From Gymnopus androsaceus JB14 (lineage: Eukaryota; Basidiomycota; Agaricomycetes; Agaricales; Omphalotaceae): a stretch of DNA of 64,000 nucleotides. The translations under genes and the position numbers were made by a program. The DNA lies in NCBI GenBank assembly GCA_009733575.1, contig ML769673.1, positions 1-64,000 on the forward strand, read 5' to 3'. Below, in pieces: positions 44,491-56,700 of the stretch (the first letter of the stretch is position 1; each line of letters begins with the position of its first letter). The notes beneath the pieces were generated by a model. That model was not told where the DNA came from. It worked only from the letters and a program-made list of their open reading frames with translations, and searched no databases.

Positions 44491-45640
44491 TCGTACACCA
44501 CTACCTTGGACCGCGAATACGTGGACCAGGACGATACCAAACCATCATTCAAGCTCCATAACACAGCAGCACCAGATCAATAAAGACAGCGAAACCGAGT
44601 CCGAGTCATCCAGCACTTTAACGTCGTCCGATACGTTCTGGGACGATTTGAGGGCCGAATCACAACCTCAGGTAACCCCACCTACATCCTTCATTTTCGA
44701 TCAACGTCCTACGCGTAGAGACCAATTTAGCGTCAGACCTCTCAATTTTTGACCCAGACGGATACCTTGTCCCATTCCGCCCAATCCTTTACGATTTTGA
44801 GGCCGGCCATCGTATGCTTCACCCGACATTTTCTAGATCCAATCTGTCAAGACTATGTAAGCTTTCAATCCTCAGACCGAGTCACTAAAACAAAAGTATT
44901 CTCAGGTACTTCATAGCCCCAAAACGAACGAATCCATGGTTGATTTGTGGTTATCGGTAACAGAGGATGGAGGATGATCAAGAGCTGTCGACGTTAGTCC
45001 ATTCCTTCGGTTGCTACCAAAATCTGACGATCCGTTTACAGGCATATTCAACCCGTTTACATGTCACCTTATCCTTTCTTGTTTGTAGCTCAGTGGAAGA
45101 TGGTCCTTTTGCGAAACATCTAGTGTGCGATCGTTCCTGGAAAACCGATATTCATGATGTCGATGTGCTTTGGACCAAAGTACATTCACATCATGAATAT
45201 CTGTTTTTCAGGCATATCTTAGGATTTTCGCTTTGATACGTGCAGGACGTTCGCGCACTTCATGCTCAGCACACAGTGCTGACACCGGACATATCCGTCA
45301 CCATTCCTCTTTTTGTCGAAGTCCCTTTGCAGCCTTATTGTCTCCCAAACTTCGCTACAGTACTATTTGGTACTACTGGGCCTTGCGCTCGATGATCGCA
45401 CCACGCTCTTTCCCCGCCGGACATGCATTGGGATTACTCCTGCATCATCGCTTTTGCCAGCTCGCAGGCAATTCCTTTTTTCGACACCGATGTTCGTTTT
45501 TGGTACGATAAGTCGCGACGATATGCTCCTTCACTGTTAATGGTCGACCATTGTATCCGATGACGAAGAGTCGCTCCCGAGTTCTTGCGGTGTTTTCGGA
45601 ATCATGGATTCGGGCAATAACTGATGTACATGCTGAACAT
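44491..45640. other. Unresolved sequence with gene-like fragments
   Basis: Plus-strand pieces such as ETESESSSTLTSSDTFWDD (near 44600) and VLTPDISVTIPLFVEVPLQP (near 45275-45335) look like exons. I could not connect them into a gene or recognise the family. Confidence 0.3.
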
Positions 45641-46140
45641 ATGCATGCTCAGGAATATCTATCTAATGCCCTCCCTTCCGAACCTTCCGGGCTGAGGCCT
45701 GAGCTTCGCAGTAGCCTTTGATTCATTCAAGCTTCAGTTCATCCAATTGTTCTCCGAGGTACGGTTCGCAAGTTTCGACAAGAACGATGCTCCGCAGTGC
45801 CTCGAGGCCACAATTTCTATTTCCAGCAGGCGCTCAGGCAGATCGAGTGTCTCGACTGCTGGATTTTACCAAGCTTACAAGCTTGAACTAGGGCACGACG
45901 GAGCCGGAACAGGTCGGAGCATTTTTCATGATATCCCTATGTGTCTATGCGTCTCCGCTTCATTATCTGCTTCTTTACTCGGAATCGGTTACTGTAGTTG
46001 CTCAAAGTGATGGAAATCTGATCTGACGATCAGCTAGTCGAAGAGCTGGATATCGGAGTATTGAGGTATGTACAATGTCATGCTCGCATTATCTTTTCTT
46101 AAAATAGTACTGAAATATTGACATCGGATTGCAGCGACAG
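45640..46140 (+). repeat. Dispersed repeat family R2, copy 2
   Basis: It shares ATGCTCAGGAATATCTAT, GTTTCGACAAGAACGATGCT, TCGAGGCCACAATTTCTATT and CTCGCATTATCTT with copy 3 (55975-56700), in the same order. It ends about 240 bp before the helicase gene. Confidence 0.6.
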
Positions 46141-46385
46141 TGAAAAGCCTGGGATGACAATCGCGTAAGCTCATCTTTTCACAGGTTTTCCAGTGTCTTA
46201 CGTCGTTGTCGTTGAATACCGATTGTTATCTTTTCAATCTCATCGTTCCAATCCTCGGACCCGCTATCTGTCAGCTGTACGTAGCGCTAGTAATTTAGAG
46301 TTTGGTTGGTTTGGTCTTGGTTTGGTCTGTGGGTTCACAAGCGCTGAATCAATGAGCTGCGGTACGATTCTTACATTCAACCACC

Positions 46386-49300
46386 ATGAGCGGACCATCC
46401 AGAGCTGATCGTCTCAACAGCTTTTTCAACGCCGTCGTTCACAAGAACAGAGATGTTGGCAGTCAGTCCGCTATGTTTATCGAGGCCATTTGCGCTCAGA
46501 AAGACGCCGCCAAGTGCATTGGGGACATCGTCAACAAAGACAAGCTCGTCATTCTCCGCAACGCAGTTTGCTCGGATGCATCGGCCACCTATCTTAACAC
46601 TTCCGTTCAGCCGTTTCTCTCGTTCATGCAGCATCCGACCCTCAAAGACTTGAGCGGCGGACTTTATCTTAGGAAGGTCATGGAGTCGTTAGCTGAGGGT
46701 CGTCTGCTTCTATCGCCCTTCACGGAAGCATTCGAAAACAAAGAGCTTAGTCCAGCAGCAGAAGAAATGTACGCATGGTTCGTTCTGCAGCTCCTGTTGC
46801 TACCTGGAGGTGTCGATGATCATGGTGCTTTTGTCAAAGAGCGACATGGCTTGCTGCAGCTGCTCTTGGCTTCCTCGAATCCCACGGCCCAGATCCACGC
46901 GGCCCACATACAATCCCTTCTTTCCACGTCTACACCCGCTAGTAGCAGTGTCAATGCCTCCTCCTATCAGCCAGGTGGTCGGCACGATAACGACAAGGAG
47001 AACTTCAGGGACATTTCTATATTACCAACTGCGAACGAAATCCAATACCAGGGCCAGACATTTTACCGCCGGAGCGCTGAAATCGACGACGCATCTCCTG
47101 ATGAGCGCGAGGCTACATACCTCGACAACCAGTTCCGGCTCTACCGGGAGGATATGATGTATGAGCTGAAGGAAGAGATGGCAAAGATCGCGACCTCCCT
47201 AAAAACCCAGACGAAGAAGCCCAATCGACGTGTCATGGTCATCGACGGTGTCACTCTGACCGGTGTTTATTATGGCGATGAGAAGCGCAGAACAGTCGTC
47301 GGTTTGACCTTCAAGTGCGCTAAAGACTTTCCCCAGCTCTCGGGCCTAGATACGCCCCAGAAGAGGGTCCAGTTTTGGAAGAGTGAGAAGAAGATGCTCC
47401 GTCATCAGACACTCTTCTGCATCATCGTTCAAGGCCAAATCATTTCGTTTGGTACCGTTCATCGTGACGAGGTGCTGTTGTCCCAGTCCCCTCCCGTCAT
47501 TGTTCTGCAGGTCTCGAACACGGGTATGTTGCAAAGTACCCTTCAACATCTCAAGCATGCGACGAATGTTCAACTTGCCCAGATCGACACTGGTATCTTC
47601 GCCTACGAGCCAGTCTTACGGACGCTCCAATCTATGCGGCTACTTCCGCTTTGTGATGAGCTTCTTATGTGGGATGCCAGTGTATCCGCTGTAGCCCCAA
47701 CGCTGCAACTTCCCTCGTCTTTGCAGGAAGTTGTTTCTGCCATCCGATACCACCCCATGACCAACATTGCGCCCTTCGTTGACGCTCAACAAGCCATCCG
47801 GCTGGATCCTGCCCAAGCCTCGTCCCTCATCGCTGGCCTCACGCAAACTGTTAGCCTTATTCAAGGCCCTCCAGGTAACTACACGTGCCTGTTTCGATTC
47901 AACATCCCTCTCATGCTTTTGTTTAGGGACAGGAAAGTCTTTCATCGGGGCTTTACTTGCCAAGTTCATCTACAAGCATACCTCAGACAAGATTCTTGTC
48001 GTCTGCTTCACGAACCATGCTCTTGATCAGTTTCTCGAAGACTTGATAAAGATCGGCATTCCAGACGCAGACATAGTTCGCCTTGGTGGCAAGTCAACTT
48101 CCGCAACAGAACACCTGAGCTTGCGCAACCAAGGACGGGTTTCATTCCTCTCACCTATTGATCGCACGAGGCTGGATTCTCTTCGGGCCGACGAGCAAAT
48201 GCTTTGTCAAAGTCTGGAAACTTCCTTCCAAAGCTACCAGAACAGCACCGTCACGTTGGAGCAGATCCTGGCGCATATCGAGTTTGAAGATTATGAGTTT
48301 TTCCAGGCCTTTACTGTTCCTCAGTCGCAGGACGAAATGCAGTTGGTTGGAAAGAAAGGGAAAAACGTCAGTGAGACGTATCTTTTGCAGCAGTGGAAAG
48401 ATGGAAAGGATGCTGGAGTCTTCAAATCTCATGCTGTCGTCAGCAACTTCCCAGCTGTCTGGTCCATGAAGCGGAATGCACGCGAAGCAAAATACGACAG
48501 TTGGAAAGACGAACTTCTCCAGTACACGATCGACGATGTCGTGAGCAGAGTCACGGAGTATGACGCTGCTGTGGCCGAGCGTCAGTGCATCTTCGGGAAG
48601 TCAGATACCGAGATTATGGGGAGTAAAAGGATTATTGGTTGCACCACCACTGGTGCTGCAAAGTATAAGGAGCAGATACAAGGCTCGCAGCCTGAGGTGC
48701 TGCTGGTGGAGGAAGCTGGCGAGATCTTGGAGAGTCATGTAGTTACGGCTTTGGGTGCTGACGCGAAGCAATTAATCCTCATTGGAGATCACAAGTAAAT
48801 ACCCCTTTCTTCATTGCTGATTCATTTCTAACACTGGTTTAGACAGCTTCGTCCCAAGGTCAATCATTATGCCCTGACGGTCGAGAAGGGTGATGGGTAT
48901 GACCTTAACAGGTCCCTGTTTGAACGTCTTGTACACCGCAACTTTCCTCATCAAACTCTCGTCGCCCAGCACCGAATGCGTCCAGAAATTGCAGATATGA
49001 TTCGGCACCTTAAAACATACGACATTCTGAACGATGCCCCACGCACGGCTAATCGCCCTGACCTTCGCGGTGTGAGAGGCAATATCATTTTCATTGACCA
49101 CACGTCCCCAGAGGACGATGATAAACAGCTCGCTGACCGTCGCGATATGGGGTCCAGTACATCGAAGCAGAATTCCTTCGAAGTCCAAGATGGCCTTCAG
49201 GATTGTTCGATACATCATCCAACAAGGCTACAAGATGGAAGATATCGTTGTGCTTACTCCATACCTTGGTCAACTCCAGAAACTTCGGAAGGTTTTCGAG

Positions 49301-52300
49301 TCTGAGGCTGAGCCTCTTCTGAATGATTTGGACCTCTCAGAGCTCCGACGCGCAGGCGTTCTTGGTCCTACTTCACCTTCCGGTAGACCGAAATTAAGAA
49401 TGGCTACTATCGGTAGGTTTGAATATTTAAAGCTTTCGATACGTTCTAAGCATTTCGCTAGATAATTACCAAGGAGAAGAAAGTGATATCGTCGTCGTGA
49501 GCTTGTGTCGCAGCAACAGCAACAACGACATTGGCTTCATGTACTCTGCCGAGCGCTTGAATGTGTTGCTTTCCAGAGCTCGAAACTCGCTCGTCATGAT
49601 TGGGAACTCTCACACGTTCACGCATTCTAAAAAGGGAAGAGAAGTCTGGTCTCCACTCCTGGATCATATCCGCGAGAAGGGATACCTTCATGATGGCTTC
49701 CCCACTCAATGCGCTCAGCATTCCACCTCCCAATTTCTTTTGAAAGCCCCTGACGACTTCGACGCCCATTGTCCTGATGGCGGTTGTGATCTTCCTTGGT
49801 AAGTCTAGTGTCTATGTCTCCGAATACTTTGTTAATATTGTCCTAGTGGGAAGCTTTTATCATGCGGAAAACACCAATGTCCTTCGAAATGTCACCTGGA
49901 ACGCACTGCTCATGCAGATCAACCCTGCCATCATGTCGTTGAAGAGTTCTGCCCAGCGAATCATTCCACCAAACGCAAATGTTCAGAGCCTGTCAACGAT
50001 TGTAGGGCGTGTCTGCGCCAGGCTCGTGAGGAGGAGAAGAGATTGCAGCGGGAAATGGAAGCAGAGAAGAAGCGGGAAGTTCAGAAAGAGGCTCATGACC
50101 GCCGCATGCAGGCATTGGCTGACAAGATTGCCGAAGCCCAGCAGGAGAGGCAGGATGATGAGCTTGAAAAACAGCGAGCCACTGCCCTTCGGAACCGAGA
50201 GGAGGAGCTAAAGAATGCTCGTGAAATGGCGCAGAACAGCAAGAAGGAAACGAAGAGTTTCCTGGCGTCTCTTTTTACTGGTTCTTACACTTCATCTTCT
50301 TCCCAACCATCCTCCCAACCACCTGCACAACCTTCACCGTCAGCTACCTCCCAGTCGAACCCGACTGCAAATACTGCTGCCACACCACAGAACCTCGCGC
50401 CGCCTCCACGGCCGGCTACTCCCCCTGGAAACTCAGCCACTGCGAATCGGTCTGGCCCAGAAGCTGAATGGCAGAGGCAAAAAGACGTAGAAGGCGCGAA
50501 CTCTCCGCCAATAGATGCTATTATGGAGCTCATCGGTCTGAACGATGTCAAACTTCAGATTCTTCGCATCAAGGATAAGGTGGAGGTCAGCGAGAGTCAG
50601 GGAACGTCTCTCACAGACGAACGATTCAATATTGTACTTTTGGGGAATCCGGGAACGGTATGTCATCGCGAAATCTTGATGCGGTTGGTGCTGACTAGTA
50701 TTTCCAGGGAAAGACGACTGTGGCTCGTCAATACGCCAAGTTCCTGACATCCAAGAAAATCGTGTCAGGCTATGCCTTCATCGAAATAACTGGGTCTTTA
50801 TTGGCCCACCAAGGGGTCGCCGGAGCTGAGAAGGTTGTCAATCAGGCGCTGAATGCGGGAGGAGGTGCTATCTTCATCGACGAGGCGTACCAGCTTGTTG
50901 GTTCCGGTAGGGACTCGGGCGGAAGTCAAGTTCTTGATTACCTGCTTGCGGAGATGGAGAACCGTGTAGGCAAGATAGTGTTCATCCTCGCTGGATACCG
51001 GAAGCAGATGGAAAAGTTCTTTGAGCATAATCCTGGTCTCCGCAGCCGTGTTCCATATACCCTGCAGTTTGCAGATTACACCGACTCAGAGCTTCAGCAG
51101 ATGCTTACAAGTCTCATTCGGAAGAAATACCAGAACAAGATGAAAGTTGAAGACGGAATCGAGGGATTGTATGCACGAGTTGCGATTCGCAGGCTGGGGA
51201 GAGGGAGAGGACGGGAAGGATTCGGAAATGCGCGAGACTTGCAGAATATGTTTGCCAAGATATCAGAACGACAGGCTGCGCGCATCAAGCGTGAACAACG
51301 ATCGGGCTGGCTTGGTGTCGACGCATTCCTGCTCTCGAAGGAAGATCTCGTTGGTCCTGATCCAGGACAGGCCATCCAGAAGAGCTCGGCCTGGACTGAG
51401 CTCCACTCTCTCATCGGACTCCAATCGGTGAAAGACTCTGTTCAGAATCTATTCGACTTGGTCCTTGCCAATTACCATCGAGAACTTCAGGAGAAGGAGC
51501 CACTTATGGTCACTTTGAATAGAGTGTTTCTCGGCTCACCTGGAACCGGGAAGACCACCGTTGGCAAGCTCTATGGCCAGATTTTGGCGGACATTGGCAT
51601 GTTGAGCAACGGAGAAGGTTTGTGGCCACTTGATTGATCAATTAGGAGGCCCAAGTTTTCAATATTTTTGTAGTTGTCATCAAAAATCCGTCCGATTTCA
51701 CTGGTGCGTATATTGGGCACTCTGAAAAGCAGACGAAAGCCATACTCGACAGTAGCGTTGGTAAGGTTCTCATTATTGATGAGGTTCGTGGATTACTCTG
51801 CTTCCGGCTCTGATTATTGGCTGAACTCTCGCGTTAGGCCTACATGCTCTATGGAGGTGGTAAGGGCTCAAGCCATGGTGGATCCAACAACTTTCAGACA
51901 GCTGTCATCGATACCATTGTCGCTGAAGTTCAAAATGTTCCAGGGGATGATCGTTGTGTCTTATTGCTGGGATATGAGAAAGAGATGAAAGAGATGTTCC
52001 AGGTAAGCTCTGACTCAAATCTCTACTAAGAATTACACTAAAGCTCATAACTAGAACGTCAACCCTGGCAAGTTGTTCCGCTAGAAGAATGATATCATAT
52101 TGTCTCTAAATACTGTACCACAGGACTCAGTCGGCGCTTCGCCATTGAAGATGCGTTCCGTTTCGAAGATTTCACGGATAGCGAGCTTGGTCGTATACTC
52201 GACCTCAAGCTTGTGAAACAGGATCTGGAGGCGTCGGACCACGCAAAGAGAGTTGCGCTTGAGCTGCTCGCTCGAGAACGTACACGTCCGAATTTTGGCA

Positions 52301-54155
52301 ACGGTGGTGCTGTAGAAAACCTCCTCTCTCAGGCCAAGAATCGCTACATGGCACGTATCCGAGGAACGATACCTCCCACCACCATCGTTTTCGCGCCTGA
52401 AGATTTTGATCCAGACTTTGAACGGCATCTTCATGCTGCGCAGAGACTGAAGGATCTTTTCAAGGATGTGGTGGGATGTGAAGAGGTTATACGGAAGTTG
52501 GAAGAGTATCAGATTATCTGCCGAAATATGAAAGAGAGAAATGAGGACCCGTCGACCGTCATCCCTACTAATTTCCTGTTTAAAGGGCCTCCAGGTACTG
52601 TAACGATTTGGCTTACACTTGTAGGATTTTTGGCTAATCTTTTTCTTAAGGAACCGGCAAGACCACCGTTGCTCGAAAGATTGGGCATATCTATTATGAC
52701 ATGGGCTTTTTGGCCAAACCGGAAGTTCACGAATGTTCTGCTACGGATCTCGTTGGCCAATACGTCGGCCAAACTGGACCCAAGACCACTGCTCTTTTCG
52801 AGAAGGCGCTTGGTCAGGTGCTATTCATAGACGAGGCCTATCGTCTTGGGGAAGGGCGGTTTGCTCAAGAAGCGGTGGATGAGATGGTCGGCCTTTTGAC
52901 TCAGGAGCGATTCAAGGGCAAAATCGTCGTCATTCTTGCAGGGTACGACCAGGATATCAATCGGCTTCTTACCGTCAATTCCGGTTTGGCCAGTCGATTC
53001 CCTGAGGTTGTTCCTTTCAGTCATTTCTCACCTCCGACATGTCTCGAGATACTGCGGCGGAAACTTGAGCAGGGCAAGGTCACATTATCTGCTCTTTTGA
53101 ATCCAACCGGTGCCGAGTATCGCTGTCTGCTTGAGGTGCAGGAAGAGCTGGTTACTCTGTCGTCGTGGGGCAATGCTCGGGATATGGAGACGCTTGCAAA
53201 ACAGATGATTGGGAAGGCTTTGAAGGGCGCGGTTTCACCAGATGTGCCTTTGTCGATATCCACCCGAGATGCTTTGGATATCATGTTGGAAATGTTGAAC
53301 AAGAATCGCGAGCGGTCGAATCTCCCTCCTGTGCCTAGGTCACGTTTTGAAACAGGTCTTCCTGACGCTTCTGCATCTTCTACCTCTTCACCTCCTCCAC
53401 CGCCACCCTCTCAAGGAGCTTCCGGTACCCAGCAGGCTCCGCCTACCCAACCTCCGCCCACCCAACCTCCTCCTGCCAACCCACCGCCTCCCAAATCTCC
53501 ATCGTCTCCACGCCAGTCTTCACCTAGAATGCCAACGTCTTCGCCGCCCCAGCCACCATCTTTGTCGCCGAATCAAGCCAATGCCAGGCGCAGTCGAACC
53601 AGGCGTAACCAGAACAATGGTCCAGGTTCTTCATCAGGCACTCGTCAGCAGCCTTCGCCAACCCCGCCTCAAAGTCCTAATGCCTCGAACAGTGAACGAG
53701 ATCCCGGTGTCACCGATGATATCTGGAATCGTCTTCAACAAGATCGTCGGAAAGAGGCGGATTTAGCTCGACAAAAGGAACTAGATATTCGGCGAGCAGA
53801 GCAGCGACAGAGGAATGCCATTCAGGAACAAGAACGAAAGGCGCGTGAGTTGAACGATGCTCGTCAAGCCATGGAACGTGCACGCAATGCAGCTGAACGC
53901 GAGGCAGCCATAAAGAAGAGGGATGAGGCTGAAAAGAAAGAGAAAGAGGCGCAGGAAGCTCAGAGACGTGCTATTGAGGCTTTAAGGCTGAAACGTGAAG
54001 CCGAAAAACAACGAAAGGAGAGGGAGAAGCAAGTCCAGATCAAGTTGCGCCAAATTGGGAGATGTCCCCAGGGCTACGAGTGGGTGAAGAATCAGTCAGG
54101 TTATCGGTGTCGAGGAGGCTCTCATTTTGTGAGTAATGGCCAGATTCACATTTAG
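46386..54155 (+). CDS. SF1 helicase (NFX1/ZNFX1-like) fused to three CbxX-type AAA+ modules, one frameshift
   Basis: Eleven exons: 46386-47874, 47927-48794, 48843-49412, 49462-49798, 49847-50657, 50708-51617, 51674-51783, 51838-52002, 52055-52067, 52124-52594, 52651-54155. They give about 2,415 residues if one extra base near 49189 is discounted. The start has a good context (CACCATGA). A 490-residue N-terminal region leads to the helicase: Walker A QGPPGTGKS at about 496, CFTNHALDQFL, Walker B LLVEEAGE, GDHKQLRPK, QHRM, then YQGEESDIVVVSLCRSN and LNVLLSRARN. A Cys/His-rich part (CGKLLSCGKHQCPSKCH) begins near 1088. Three AAA+ modules follow, with P-loops near 1355, 1636 and 1914 and Walker B IFIDEAYQL, LIIDEAYML and LFIDEAYRL. 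A proline-rich stretch and a long charged coiled coil end the protein. ZNFX1-type helicases act on RNA in silencing and antiviral defence; the AAA+ modules suggest a ring-forming remodeller. The role here is inferred. Confidence 0.85.
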
Positions 54156-54180
54156 ATGTTGGAGATGAGAATATATTAGT

Positions 54181-54234
54181 ACTCTACATATGTATCCTGT
54201 AACATATACTCTACATATGTATCCTGTAACATAT
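54181..54234. repeat. 2 x 27 bp tandem repeat downstream of the helicase gene
   Basis: ACTCTACATATGTATCCTGT plus seven bases, twice without a gap, starting 26 bases after the stop codon, so probably in the 3' UTR or polyadenylation region. Confidence 0.8.
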
Positions 54235-55190
54235 AGTCGATGATGTGAAAACGTAGTGTTTCCAACGGAGCTAGCCTAGGAGAGCTAGGCATGGCATGAC
54301 GGTTCAGTAACTGGAAGCGCAGTGTTTTTTTTCAACGTTACAAGTTTGATTCCTGAACATGGGAGGCCTACGTATCCAAGACTTTCTTCCTCAGGTCTTT
54401 TGAAATCCAGAGCATATCGTCAAGTTGAGAGGCTTTAAGCAAACGGTCGTGTAGCATACGCCACGTCCTCAAGCCGTCCCAGCCATCTAAAATATACCGA
54501 CACCAAAGCCTGCCCTCACTCCTTGAGCTCAAAGCATGATGGGCTCGTCAAAAAATGAGACAATTGTTCTACATCCAAATCAATGAAGCAACCGATAAAG
54601 TTCTGCTCGAAGCCAAACCTTCGATGGAAGCTTCGAAGCAAAGCAATCCAATTAGAAAGAGATAGAGAACTATGCAATACGAAGCAGGACCATAAGGGAA
54701 AAAGAGACCAGGGAGATGCAGGCCTCGGTCGGTTTCTCTTGGACTGAATACGTAGCTCTAGCGAATCTCTTGCACTGAACCCAAGACTCTGAACGGTTCA
54801 TTGTTAAATATTGTCAATGAGATGTTTAGAGGATCTGATGGATTCAGAGAAAGAACGAAAAAAGCTACCTAGTTGATAGATGAACACCAACCTCGACCGT
54901 CAGAACCGGCGACCACTCTCTACCATTTGCGTCCCCATCCGCATCATAAAGGATCCTTGGGCGTTGAAGATTCTGAACATTCGCACCAGCGTGATTATTC
55001 GTTCCTAACGATCAAAGGATTCGTGAAGGAGAAGTTCTCGGAGAACTGTAAGGGTAACTCTGTGGTAGCCCAATTTTGAGAAAGCTTTCCGAATTCGGAG
55101 TGAAGATTTACTACATGGTCGGGCTAAGAAGACGGCTTTCAGGAAGAACAAAAAAAGGATACGGACGCAAGGACAGTATGATCACGTTCT
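54235..55190. other. Intergenic region, no gene seen
   Basis: No ORF with coding character. A small inverted repeat CTAGCCTAGGAGAGCTAGGC-like lies near 54270-54290. Confidence 0.4.
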
Positions 55191-55760
55191 TGGGGCTTTG
55201 CTCCGCGAGAGGCAGGTATCATCGCATCGATTGCATTGGGGTAAAGATGACAGGTATGCCACCCAGCCTGGCTCCCATGTGTTAGAAAACCCAATTGAGA
55301 TCGGGCACCAGAGCTGGAAAATACGTAGTGCCATTTAAGATCGATATAATGATAATCGAGTTCAAACCTATTCTATTCACATTGCTAGTTGTCTGCTGAA
55401 CACTATACCCTATACGTCATTCAGCGCGTAGAAAATGTGTCTTTATCGTAACCATATCACTTTGAAGCGATCGCAGAAGGAAGACTCGAAGCATCTGCGC
55501 GTAAGTCGAGTGGATTCCAACTTCTCTTTTTTCGAAGATACGCAATTCGATAGTAGGGTATGCCGTACGGTCAGGTTTCTTCAATATTTCTCCATTATTC
55601 GGTCTACTTTAGATGAAGAATTTCGTTCAAAAACAGATGATCGTTGATGAGAGTCTGAGGAAGGAAGGAGGCGCCTTCCAGAGCGCTTATACAACTTGAG
55701 CTCAGAGCGCTTGTTCAAGTCCTCTTTACTTTCCTCCATCATCTTCGATGTAATTTACCG
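55190..55760 (+). repeat. Dispersed repeat family R1, copy 4
   Basis: ATCGATTGCATTGGGGTAAA (55226), CCCTATACGTCATTC and TTTGAAGCGATCGCAGAAGG are shared in order with copy 1 at 29538-30440. Confidence 0.6.
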
Positions 55761-55974
55761 CCCATTCTTGCTAGAAGAACAGAATGGGCTGAAAGAGATT
55801 AAAACGAAAAAGCAGCGAGATTACGGTGGAAAACATCAAGGAAGCTGTCTCAAAAGGTACATGAATTCTTATCCCCCCGGCCAGGCCAGCAATACTTAAC
55901 TTGGCAATAGTAACCCATTCTTATCATAAACTCAAGTGATAACTGATATAGACATGGATATACATGTTTAACAT

Positions 55975-56700
55975 GCTCAAGAGTATCTATGTATTGTTCC
56001 TTACCGAACCCTTCGGCCTGTTTGAGCTTTACAGTAGCCTTTCATTCGTTCAACTTCAAACTTCAAGCTCTTTCATTTGTTCAATTGTACCCCGAATATG
56101 ATTCTCAAGTTTCGACAAGAACGATGCTTTCTAGTGCCTTGAGGCCAACAGTTCTATTTCCAGCAGACTGTCAGGTGGACAGAGTATCTCGACTACTGTA
56201 TTCTATCTAGCTCAAAGGCTTGAACCATGTAGGGCAGGACGAAAGAAACAGGTTCATACCATATCATATTCATTGACATCATTGACATGAACTTGATTAA
56301 CTGCGGTCCTCGTTAACTGACCGTTAGCTTCCTACAGACTCCGCATCCCATATCCAACTCCGCGCACTTGAAGAGAAGATGTCCTCTATCGGAGTTTTTG
56401 CCCATGCCAGGAATTAATCACCGTGGAGGATTCTCCCTAGATTATCCTCCTATGTTTCTCCGCTTCATTATCTGCTTTCTTGCTGGAAATCTGTTACTTG
56501 CTGATACTGATGGAATTCTGACCTGACGTTCAATGTTTGGCCCAGCAAGACCTTCAATTGGCGAATTGCCGGTAATACCACCTTTGCACTTGGATGTCGG
56601 AGCATTGAGGTATGTGCAATATCCTATTCTGGAACTGCTCGCATTATCTTCCCTTGAAATACCGAAATATTGATATCGAATGCTTGTTTCAGAAAAGGAT
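55975..56700 (+). repeat. Dispersed repeat family R2, copy 3
   Basis: Ordered blocks match copies 1 and 2. This is the longest of the three and includes the late CTCGCATTATCTTCCCTTGA block. A 192-residue minus-strand ORF overlaps it but has no support. Confidence 0.6.

Noticed and set aside
54270..54360. tRNA-like sequence ending GTTTGATTCCTGAAC
   Set aside because: The stems do not pair in cloverleaf order and no anticodon loop fits.
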